This document shows positions 49,901 through 60,148 of a stretch of 64,000 nt of DNA, one piece after another. How positions within the stretch are numbered: position 1 is the first letter of the stretch; every line of letters starts with the position of its first letter. Below the pieces are notes generated by a model that was given only the letters and a program-made list of their open reading frames with translations, was not told the DNA's origin and did no database searches. This DNA is from Erythroxylum novogranatense (taxonomy: Eukaryota > Streptophyta > Magnoliopsida > Malpighiales > Erythroxylaceae): positions 74,433,387 through 74,497,386 of the forward strand of contig CM057225.1 in NCBI GenBank assembly GCA_029891385.1, read 5' to 3'. Position numbers and translations under genes: made by a program.

Positions 49901-50850
49901 ATCCTCTTCCATTCTATCACTTTACCTACATTAATATACATTCATTTACACCTCCAATTCAGCCACAAACTCAACACAATATTTATCTGTATTCTTACAC
50001 AAAAGTTGGCAGCAATAATTCCTCAATTCCTATGCACAATTCATCATCAACATGCAATTACAATCAAGCTAAAACCATAAATAAAATCCTCTTACCCAAA
50101 GCTTCCAACTCCACCTCTTTAAGTCTTTAATTTACCAACTACTTTACTTCTTTACTTCTTTTCCATCCTAAGCATGGTGATCATCATAGCAAGGAGGAAG
50201 AAGGTTTAAAGTTTACAAGCTTGTAAGCATGAAAGGTTGGAGGAAAGTAGCCATTTAAGCTAAGAAAAATGGAGAAAATGTCGATGAAGGGGAAGAGAAG
50301 AAGATTTCGTGGATGAGACATAAACAAGCCACTTTTATCTCATTCCTTCATTCTTTAAGTCATCACCGAGAGAGGCATAAGCAATACCAAGAAACATGAT
50401 AAGGAGGCATTAAATGAAGGAGATGTTGGCAAGTTTTGGTTGGTGCATATTTTCAAAGAAAAGTCAAATGTAAAAACCAATTAGTTTTCATCAATTTTTA
50501 TACCTATCTCCACAATTTCGGTTACACTAAAAAGGAAGCAACATTTTCTTATGTAAAACCGTGGGAGGAGGGTACATTTATGAAAGGGTAGGTGGCTTTG
50601 TAGGATTTGTTAAAACAAAGTTGAAAAGTCAAACATATTCATACTTTACTCAATTAAACCTAGTCCAAAATTAACCCAATCAATTCCAATGAACCTAGTT
50701 TCAATCCCAAAATAATATACCCAATAATACAGTGCCATTGGGTAGAAATTTTCGCTACCAAAAATCGACCGGTTCGCCAATTGGCGATTTTTTTCCGGTC
50801 CGGGAATTTCTAGGAAATTTTCCCGAATCATTTTTTTGAAAATTACCTAA
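46950..50850 (-). mobile_element. Truncated family-B LTR fragment, opposite orientation
   Basis: Begins TGTAGCACCCC (the sense 3' end of a family-B LTR) and runs for about 3.9 kb. It carries the hairpin at 47379-47392, the reversed AGGTGAGTAACCTAG site (48121-48135) and a CpG cassette (48620-48720). It lacks the expected terminal GATGTTACA and stops near 50850, where chromovirus pol sequence resumes. The right junction is approximate. Confidence 0.75.
48620..48720. repeat. CpG-rich cassette with nested palindromes
   Basis: It contains the perfect 12-bp palindrome GCGACGCGTCGC and the inverted pair CACTAGG (48693-48699) and CCTAGTG (48712-48718) around another GACGCGTC. GC-rich inside AT-rich LTR sequence. 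Confidence 0.75.
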
Positions 50851-52459
50851 ATGGTTTGTTCATTTTGAGTGTCAACCACGTGGGCCAGATAAGCCTCACA
50901 TCCACCTTGGATCAAATTCAAAGCACTCATGAATGAAATTAGTCAGGATGGCACTGCTTGACAGCTTGACTAACTCTTCGAAACACTACTTTCGACTGAT
51001 TGGGAGATTCAAGAACTACTTCCTTAGTGTAGCAATTCATTACAGCCCGATGATATGTAAGATAATCCATGCCTAGAATTACATCAATTTCCTTTAACTG
51101 CAAGATGATCAGATCAGCTTCTAACTCTACCTGATCAATCCAAACTATACATCTTTTACGTACCTCACCAACCACTGTTGTACTTCCCACTGGAGTACTC
51201 ACCTCTAATCTACATTTCAGTAACTCTCACTCACAATGCAATCTAGATGCCAGATGCGGGGTGATGAATGAATGTGTAGGTCCTGGATCTACCAGTACAT
51301 ATGCCTCAAAATTAAAAACATTCAACATACCTACTACCACATCTGGAGAGTTTTGCACCTCCGGCCTGGTAATGACATAAACCCTAGCCTGAGATTGGGG
51401 CTGGTTACTTCGCACCTTAGTCCTGACACTGAGCCCTACTGACTGAGTCCTACCTCTACCTCTGCCTCTCTATATAGGTTTGCCAGCTTTACTCTGCTGA
51501 ACTGTAGTCTCAATCATAGTTCCTCCTCTAGCTCTAGATTGTTTTTCCAACATCTCAGGGCAATCTCTAATCATATGGTCTAACGAGCCATAATAGAAAC
51601 AAGCTCCAGTTTCTCTCCAACATTTGCCACCATGCTTTTTACCACAGTGTTCACACTCAGGTAGCTGTTGAGATTGGTTAGAAGAAACTTTTCCTCTATC
51701 TGTCCCAGACTGGACAAATCCACCTCTAGATCGGGATCCAGATTGTCTCGATCTAGATTGGAATTGAGACGATCTGTTCTGGCACTTTCTAAAGTTTCTG
51801 TCAAAATCAGTCTGAGATTCATCCTGTCTCTTCCTCTATCGTCTTGTATGTGCTCTCTCTGACCATCCTTTAATAACTGTTCAATTATGATTGAGGCCAC
51901 TCGGAGTTCTGTAAAATTGTTCAAATTAGAAATGGCAAGCCTTATTCTGATCTCCATATTCAAACCATCCTCAAATCGTCTGCATTTATCTTCTTCAGTT
52001 GGAATTAGTGCAGTTGCAAACCCCATAAGCTCATTGAATTTTATTTCACACTTTGCTATTGAGAGTTTGCCTTGCTTCCATAAACTCTTTCATTTTCCTA
52101 TCCATATAAATCTTCAGCATATAGTTCTCTCAGAACACCCTTAGAAAATCCTCCCTGGTTAGGCTACGAGGTCTATTGGCGCTGCCCGAAACAAATTTCC
52201 ACCACTGCTATACAGGACCTTGCAGTAGTGAGACTGCATAATCAAATCTCTCCTTTGCTTCACAGTCCATCTGATTGAACACTCTTTCGGTTCTCTCTAA
52301 CCACCCTTCTGCTTCAACTGGGTCTGTACTTCCATAGAAGTCTACAACCCCTTACTTCCTCAACTTATCATATCTTCTTTCTTGCCTCACGGGAATTCTC
52401 AGAGACATCTGAGCAAACTCAGGTATATGAGACTCTAAATTGACTCCTACAGACTCCAT
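50851..52459 (-). pseudogene. Chromovirus gag, protease and start of pol (relic)
   Basis: The likely start is ATG at 52459 (MESVGVNLESHIPEFAQ). A gag domain follows (GSTDPVEAEGWLERTERVFN, AKERFDYAVSLLQG). The first zinc knuckle is CEHCGKKHGGKC. The second has lost one ligand (CFYYGSLDHMIRDC, Cys to Tyr). The protease active site reads VDPGPTHSFI instead of D-S-G-A. LKEIDVILGMDYLTYHRAVM and, after a frame change, GGCEAYLAHVVDT lead into RT, which is cut off near 50851. Several stops replace Trp or Gln. These proteins would form the particle and process it; this copy is inactive. Confidence 0.9.
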
Positions 52460-52590
52460 GTCAGCTAACTCTCCAATTTGATCTCCTATGGCAGGTGACC
52501 TATAACAAACAAAAATTATGATCACTATCAGAATATCTCACTAATTATCATATCTCAACTCATATTTGTCCCTAAAGATGCCAAACCATA

Positions 52591-52603
52591 CTCTGGTACC
52601 AAA
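52591..52603 (-). other. Chromovirus primer-binding site
   Basis: The minus strand reads TTTGGTACCAGAG, which matches the initiator Met-tRNA complement TGGTATCAGAG with one T-to-C change, two bases from the LTR start at 52606. Confidence 0.8.
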
Positions 52604-52605
52604 AA

Positions 52606-54295
52606 TGCAACATCCCATTACTACAAGATACATACCCAAACATTCAAGCATATTCAAGTACATATCCTATAATAATGACATGTTAGAACAAAAGCAAAAC
52701 CAACTTACACATGGCATCATCTAACATAATCGGAAGTCCCTAAATTTTAAAACCCATCGATTGCATTCATCCACAAAATTTAAACTACTTCCTTTAGACA
52801 AATATTTAAATAACCTCATACAGGTTCTAACAAAAACAACAAAATACAAGACACAACACTCTTGAACCTAGGTGACAGACCTCTGAGCCATAACAAAATC
52901 CAAAGGGGTCCTTTAGTCCAGTCTAAGAACTAGGTTTCTTGTCTCGTACTTGAAAAATCACGTTGTAATTTTTATGAGTTTTGCGAACTCAATGAGTGAA
53001 CCATCATTGATGATTTCACCGAATCACATATACATAATACATATTTTACAAACACTTATTCAGATCATAAACAAATTCCAGATGTTCACACAACATGGTA
53101 TTTCATAAGATCACACAGTTCACATTGCTAAATATAGCAAATAAATCACATCAATTTATCACTCATTCAACATTACAAATCATTCAATAAATTTTAGTCT
53201 TATAATATTATATGCATGAGACTCATATTCTTTCTTATTGTTGTGACCAAGTGTCTATCACAAACTTATACAAATACTGGTCCATAGGGCTCAGTCAAAC
53301 AGAATCACGGATCATAGCTCTACATGCAAAATTAGAAATTATGGAGCAAAGCTCTACGTGGAAGTGCTTCATACTGGCAACTCAAGTCACAACGCCTTTA
53401 TCTGAGCATGCATTTTATGAAATGCAACAATTTCTGAATATCTCATATATCACAGTCATTGGACCTAAGTCTGGCATTCATAACAATTTAAAACACTCCC
53501 AATACATGCCCAACTATTAAACTCCTTGGACCTCAGGTCCGGAATCTAGAAACAACTCACAAACAGTTCAATAATAATGGAAGTGTAATAAATCAAATTA
53601 AATTCAAATCAAATCAAATCAATCCTAGAAAATCATCTAGGTTGACTCACTGTACATTCCAAGAAGTTATTGCCTAGATGGTTCGACAATGTCTAACTGG
53701 CGTCAGCTGTGCTCCTCTAAAACATACACAACACATTTTCAAATATCACATTTTTGCACAAATGTACAAGTATTCTTTTATGCACATCAATGTATAAAAA
53801 GTATGCACAATGCATGTTCAATGACAATTGCAGGTATCTTATTGTAATTATCATCATCAAATTGATCAGATATCAAAGCCCTCATTAACATCATTTTTAT
53901 TTATAATTTGGACCATAATAAAGCAAATGTGAAATCCATTACATAACTTAATTGACCACTTCAGATTTTCTACCCATATGATTTCGGGTCAACTTTGCAT
54001 AATTAATCAGATAGGGTAAATGACAAAATTAGGCAAAACTTTCTTCTGGAAAGTTGTTCTAAAGTGTCTTAAGTTTCTAATGAATCCAAGATCATCCAAT
54101 TTGATTAAGTATTCAATGAGTTATCCGTAAAACACCACAGACTGTGCACATTTGAACTTTTAGCTAGTACATGATCATACCCTCTAATTTTACAACTCAT
54201 ATCTTTCATATCAGACATCCAAAAATTTCAAAGTTTATACCAATTTAAAGCTAAGAGAATAAGATACAACTTTTTTGAAGATAACTCAGCCTAAT
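52606..54295 (-). repeat. 5' LTR (3'-proximal part) of the minus-strand chromovirus
   Basis: Begins TGCAACATCCC on the plus strand, directly after the primer-binding site. It aligns with the reverse complement of the end of the 36696-40092 LTR, with many C-to-T and G-to-A differences (for example GTACATATCCT is shared). Hairpins are at 52976-53006 and a GTGAGTCAACCTAG site at 53636-53656. It is interrupted at 54296 by another LTR. Confidence 0.82.
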
Positions 54296-54888
54296 TGTTG
54301 GACCCCGGACTTTGAGTGGAAATTAGAAATATGGAAATGAAATTAAATGAGTGTTTTTGTATGTGAATTATGTATAGATGATGAGTTGAGAAACCTTAAG
54401 CGTGAACAATGGTTATATATGTAAGATATTATTTGGTGAATGACAAGATAAATCATATGAATTGAGGTTGAGTGTAGGATAAAAAAGTGTACGCTGATTC
54501 AAGGGAAATTCGGGAATAGTTGAAAAAGAATTGGCCAAAGTTTCCTTCTTTGAAGTTATAGCTTGTTCTTTTATCTTTACAACGATACCAAGTATGCAAG
54601 TTTTCGAGATTGGAGTTAAGAGTTATGATTGATGCAAGTTATGATGTTGCATAAGATTTGTGTTTGTGATAGCTTTGATGAATGTTTGCAATTTGAGATT
54701 TTGAAGAACCAATTAAGTTGATATTTGAGAAGTTTGTGAATTGAATTTGTTGTTTGGATTGTTCTGAAGTGTTTAGGCTTTTGAATAAGTGAATTTGTGA
54801 AGATTATAGGTGTATATGATGTTAGATTGGATGTAGGAAGCTTTGAAAATGGTTTGGAGAAGGTTGAAGGGGTTTTGGGAAACCCATA

Positions 54889-54993
54889 TTCGTTAAACGG
54901 ACATGGAAGTCTATTTAATGGACCTTCTCTGGTCAAAAGGACCCCTTGTTTCGCACATGTCCGTTAGACGGACATAGATGTCCGTTTAACGAA
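54889..54993. repeat. 16-bp perfect inverted repeat with a central palindrome
   Basis: TTCGTTAAACGGACAT (54889-54904) and ATGTCCGTTTAACGAA (54978-54993) are exact reverse complements. Between them lies the palindrome ATGTCCGT-TAG-ACGGACAT (54957-54975), built from the same motif. Confidence 0.9.
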
Positions 54994-56431
54994 CTTTCTC
55001 GGATGAAATGGTGCTTCCACGGCACAGACATTCACGGGTCAACTTGTGAAAATCGTAATTTTTTACACTTTTTTAGGCCCAATATGATTTTGTGGTATTC
55101 ATAAGAGTTGTATAACTAGAAGTCTACTTTCAAATGGTCTAAGAACGAAATCAATCTGACTTCTAAATTGAAAGTTATGGCGATTGCGCCAAGAGAGGTA
55201 CAAATAGATTTAGGGTTTAAGCATGGGTTATTCTTTTGGGAATAACTCACTTATCCGACCTCCAATTGAGGTGATTCTTAGACCAATAGATTCCTAAGAC
55301 ATGTATATTTCTCTCCATGAAAATTTGTATTATTTGGAGTTGAATTGAAAAAGTTTGATTGAAAAATTATGAGAGGTCGGTTAGAAGAGCATGATTTGAG
55401 TATGTGCACGCTTTAGCATTTTAAGCATATCTTGAGCTATAAGGCTCCGATTGGGATGATTCTTTCTTCAAAGTGATCAAGTGATATAGAGCTTCATGTT
55501 TGGTATTAGAGAAATAAGATTAACCATTAATAACTAAGGTGATTTTTTTTGGAATACGCTCACGTCTTATGATAATCGGGACGATTTGTTTCCTTCTGAT
55601 TTTGCTATTTTCCTTCTTCATCAGACCTTGTCTAATTTTTTGCTTATATCTTTTCCGTCCGACATCGGATTGACTTGGTTTTCAAAGCGTTGGATTCCTA
55701 AGATATCCCTCTATCTTTCCAGGGATAATTATGAATTTTAGAGATTTTAATTGAGGAAGATTGTTTGAATCAAAGTGAGTTGGGAAATTTTCTGAACATA
55801 GTTCAGTATTTTGCGAAATTCGGGATCTGTGGAGATCCGATTGAAGTGCTTATTGAGGAAAATTAAAATTGAGACATGGGGCTACAAATAATATGAAGAA
55901 ATGAAATTTCAATTTAGCCCCTAAGACTTTCAATTTCTGAATTGAAGTCGTGTTTTAGTGTTCAGTCTTGGATTAGGAACATCTGAAAGTATTTTGGCCA
56001 TAACTTTTGCTCTAGTAATCCAAATGAGGTGATTCTTGATTTGGATTAAACTAGAGAAATAGGGATACAATTTTTATGAAGAAATAGAGTTTCAATTTTA
56101 TTCTTAAGAATGTCAATTTATGGATGGAAATAACGTGCTGGAAAAATGATTTAGCATAAGACATGTCCGAACTGTTTGGAGTATAACTTTTGGTGTAGTC
56201 CACCAAATTAAATGGTTTTGGTGTCATTATAAAAGTAAGACAAGGAGCAACAATTTTATAGAAGGAATTTTTGGCAAATTCCTTCAAATTGATGATTAGA
56301 ATTTGTCCTAAAGTAAGCATGAATTAAAATCAAGTTCAAGGGTATTTGTGGAAGATCACATAAAGATTTAAGACTTTAGGCTTAAGTGGAGGGCCAATTA
56401 GGTCATTTAGCCCTCATTAAATGACATGGCA

Positions 56432-56440
56432 TATATAAAG
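56432..56440 (+). promoter_or_regulatory. LTR TATA box (family A)
   Basis: TATATAAAG follows AAATGACATGGCA, about 2.14 kb from the LTR start and about 246 bp upstream of AAG|GTAAGAG. This spacing matches the other family-A LTRs. Confidence 0.6.
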
Positions 56441-57492
56441 CATGAGGGCTGTCGTTTTAAGAGAACAACCCACGAAATTGAGAGGAAATAAAACAAGAGA
56501 AAGAAGAGGAGAAGAGATGATGGGTTTGGTGGTGGAGAAGAGAGAAGAAGAAAGGGAAAAAGCTTCGGAGTTTCGATTTTTGGGAGATTTCAAGAATATT
56601 TTGAGTTGATTTAAAGGAAAAAGGATGGAAAATGATGAAAGTCCCTTTCAAAGCCATGAAGAATCCAAAAATTGAGAAGAGGAAGGTAAGAGCAATTTTC
56701 TTAGCTTTGAGTTTTTCTTGAATCTTTGGTTTAGAATCATGGAAAATGGTATGGGTTTGTGAATTTTAGGTTCAATTTTGGAGATTAGATGTTTTAATTG
56801 GATCAATTTTGGATGTTGATTTTTAATTAGGGTTTGTGGTATGAATTAGGTCAAATTAAAGAAAGGATTGGAGAAATTGAAGCTCTAATCAAGCTCCAAG
56901 CATGGATATGAGGTGGGTAATTTGTTTATATTGTGAATTATAAGCTAACTTTGTGATTTTGAAAAATCAAAGAGCAAAATTTTATAAATTATAAATTATG
57001 TTGATGTTTGAAAATTCTGGATTTTCGAATGATCGAATTCTTTGATTTTGGAAGGATTGGAAAATTTCTAAAATTGTTTTGGACCTTTTTAATGAAATGA
57101 TTCAATTGAATACTTTCAAGGGTTTGGAAGGATTTGATGAAATGGGTATAATTGTTTGAATTCCTTATGTTTGATTGATTGAGATTTCAACATGTGAATT
57201 TGATTATTTATGAGATTTATTGATGGATTGAGAATGCATTTGAATTGTTATATGAATGTATGCAAATTGGTGAATGTGAATGTGTCGAGTACGACACAAT
57301 ATGAAAATATGAAAAATTGAATTTCTGAAATGTACCTTCGAGCAATATGATTTTTCAAGCATGAATATGTGTTATATAGGTTTGGTTAGGTCCCCTAAGT
57401 AGAGTCAATGCACTGGTCTCATTTTTAAAGCCTTCTCCCGGCTGCCCGCTAGTGGCATTGGAGTTTTGATTTCGGACTCCCATAAGTCACGG

Positions 57493-57569
57493 CTACACCG
57501 GACCGCTAAGCGGGAAGGTGTAGTACGTTCCGTTCACGACTGCACAGGACCGCTATGTGGGAATGTGCA
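57493..57569 (+). repeat. Twin hairpins in the plus-strand family-A LTR
   Basis: CTACACC..CCGC-TAA-GCGG..GGTGTAG (57493-57523) and TGCACA..CCGC-TAT-GTGG..TGTGCA (57541-57569). These are the counterparts of 31596-31672 on the other strand. Confidence 0.8.
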
Positions 57570-58873
57570 ATACGTTTCGTTTTGAACCAACCTAAACCAT
57601 TTTGATGTGTTATGTGTTTTTGTTTATGTTTATGTTGTGATGCATTCATGTTTTTAGGTTGACCATGAAAAGTGAAAGATTTGAGAATTTTGAGAAGTGA
57701 GAAATTGAGAGTTGCAAACGTGAGATTTTGGAAATGTTTTATGAATATTTTGAAAAGTTGGAAGGATCGAGAAATAAGCTTTTGAAGAGTTTCTACTGTG
57801 AAATGTTTATAAATGTTTATAAATGACTAATGTCTTGAAAATGATTTTTGCTTATGGTTCATTGTATAAACATGTTATCCACGAGCAATAAGCTCACCCC
57901 CCCTTCATTCCCATCCACAGGTGATGAGAAGAAGATCGGGTGAAAGAAAATGAGGGATTCCGTTTGTATGGGTTCCTATTGAACTATTGTTAAGTTTAGA
58001 ATGTTGTTGAGAAATTTAGAATAATTGTGCTTTGTGTACTTTGGTTTATGATTATTGGTAATGGTTTTGCAAGCGTTTAGTTCATGATGTTTTTGGATTA
58101 TGAAATTGTATAAAAACTTGAGTTATGGAATTGGAAATGTATTGGCTATGGATTGTGCATAAGGGTTTTGTATATAAATTGAATTGAGTTATGAATGTGA
58201 TTTGGATATATATATATGGATATGGATGAATGTGCATGATGATGGGATATGAATTGTGATGGTTTATAAATATGATTGGTTTTAGGTTTGATTGAAATAG
58301 GAATTTGTATATGTGTATGAATGGGAATTGAATTAGAATGTGTTTGGGATTCCGGACGGGAGGTCCGTGGAATTTGATGATTGTGTGATTGGGCTAAGAT
58401 ATAGAAGTGTATTTACCATTTGCAGGTTTTGGGTTAGTTAAAAAGCAGCCGTTGTGCTTCCCAATTTTTGATAGAATTAGTTGTATGGTTTTTGTTAAAG
58501 ATGATTTTGTGTTATGATATGAATAAGAAGATGTTTAAGGGTTGAGACTTTACATGTATAAGAAGTTTGTTACGTTTTGAGAATTTGATTGAGGATAATT
58601 TCCAAGAAAAGGGAAATTATATGGATTTGCATGAATTTGAATAAAGATGGTTATAAGAAAAAAGAAAAAAAAATACATCAGTTTTGATCCGTTTCAGACA
58701 GGAATAGTCTAAAGTTTACAACGCTATTTCTAAGATATTTGTTTCGGATGTCGAAATCGATTTTTTTTTCTTCGATTCGATCCGTTTTCAATTCTGCTTT
58801 CGATTTTGTTTTCCGCATTTTGTGATCCGTCTCGTGTCCGCTTTATGATGTTTGATTCTAATTCGAATTTTTC

Positions 58874-60148
58874 TGTAACATCTCATCACCGATGGGATGG
58901 TTATTTTGGTATTGGGACGGGTTAGGATTTGGCATTGCATATTATTGATATGAGCATTTTTCTGGCCTCTAATTTTAGAGGAATAAGTCTTTTTGCACAT
59001 GCATTTATATGTACATGCATTCATGGCATTTTCCGGCATTTAATTATGAATATGATATGATTGGTGAATCTTTGAGATAATTATGTTTGATTATGATTTA
59101 TTGGGAATTATGGAATAATTGGATTTGAATAGTTGAATTAGAATGTCTTAAGAGTGATTGTCAGTTGATAGCGACTCATAGGAAATTTTTCTGGAAAATT
59201 TGGGAGTAAATGTCCGGACCGAAATTTTTCGAGTGACAGACTGGTTGACTAAATGATACTGAAATAAATATCCAATGGTAATGGGAAAAATAGATACTTG
59301 ATGTTAGGAATAAAAATGATGAGCTATTGGAAATTTAGAGACAGCCTAGACTGGAAATAATTTTGTATAGCGAAAGAGATTAGAGCAACCCTTTAAATAC
59401 CTTAGGTTTTAAATTTGGCCTTAAACTCATTTCCTCTATCTTAGGGTTTTTCTCCTTCCTTTTCCCTTGGTGATTTTCGACCACCCTTCGAGATTATTGC
59501 TTGCTACTTCTTTGTGGTTGAAGAACCTCTAGAAACCTTAAGAGAATGAGGTGTTTTGAGAGGAGAAGAGCTTACCGTGGGTGTGAAAGTTTGGGTAGTT
59601 GAGAGTGAGTTATTACTGGTTTTAGAGAGTGAATCAGCGAAAAATCTAGTCGGAGAGGACGGAGGAGCCTGCACGTCGCGACGTCTGAGAGGGGCCTCGT
59701 CGCGACGAGCATGGTGAGACGTCGAGGCGAGCTCGTTGATCCTCGCCGCGACGAACGTTTGGGACGTCGTGGCGAGCGACCACCTTGACGCCGTGGCGAG
59801 AATCCTTTAGCCGCGGCGAGCTCCATTTTTCTGAAGTGAAGTATTTTAGTTTTTGGGGCATAACTAATGGTGTAGACCTCCAATTGAGGTGATTCTTGAT
59901 TCGTTATGAACTAGAGAGAGAGGTCTACAATTGAGGTACAGAATGAAAGTTTGAATTTAAATTAGTAGGACCTCAATTATTGAAAGAAAGTCGAATATGG
60001 TTTCCTATTGCAACCTAAGGATAGTTTCATGTTAATTGGAGTATAACTTGGGGTCTTCAATGGGTGAATTTGACCAAATGAATAGGTTTTCTTGGGATTA
60101 TTCTAGGGTGCTTGATATGGTGGATTGAACTAAATTTTAGAAATGCAA
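58874..60148 (+). mobile_element. Family-B LTR fragment (first 1.3 kb)
   Basis: Begins TGTAACATCTCATCACCGATGG inside the family-A LTR and shows the GTACATGCATTCATG..TTCCGG block (59010-59039), a TATA-like TTTAAATA (59392) and a CpG-rich array (59664-59825). At 60149 another family-A LTR starts inside it; its remainder, if any, lies outside the window. Confidence 0.82.
59664..59825. repeat. CpG-rich palindrome array (family-B LTR)
   Basis: At least seven CGTCGCGACG-type cores in about 160 bp, with variants CGTCGTGGCG, CGCCGTGGCG and GCCGCGGCG. Open frames on the minus strand here are repeat artefacts. Confidence 0.8.

Larger units (their letters stand above)
40851..54295 (-). mobile_element. 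Chromovirus (Ty3-gypsy) on the minus strand, gutted and nested-in
   Basis: In element sense: 5' LTR fragment (54295-52606), primer-binding site, gag-protease and early pol (52459-50851), a foreign block (50850-44435), the rest of pol (44434-42156), polypurine tract and 3' LTR (42160-40851). Most of the RT is missing between the two pol parts. Both LTRs are incomplete in the window: the left one is cut near 40851 and the right one is entered by another LTR at 54296. Confidence 0.88.
54296..58873 (+). mobile_element. Family-A LTR, plus orientation, nearly complete
   Basis: Begins TGTTGGACCCC and runs collinearly with the LARD LTRs read in sense. It has the TTTAATGACATGGCA-like block and TATA box (56432-56440), donor-like AAG|GTAAGAG (56683-56692) and GAGGTGGGTA (56909-56919), twin hairpins (57493-57569), GAGC hairpin (57883-57895) and CCATCCACAG|GT (about 57922). 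It breaks off shortly before the expected GGGTCCCAACA end, at the next LTR. Flanking CTAAT (54291-54295) is the likely left duplication. Confidence 0.88.
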
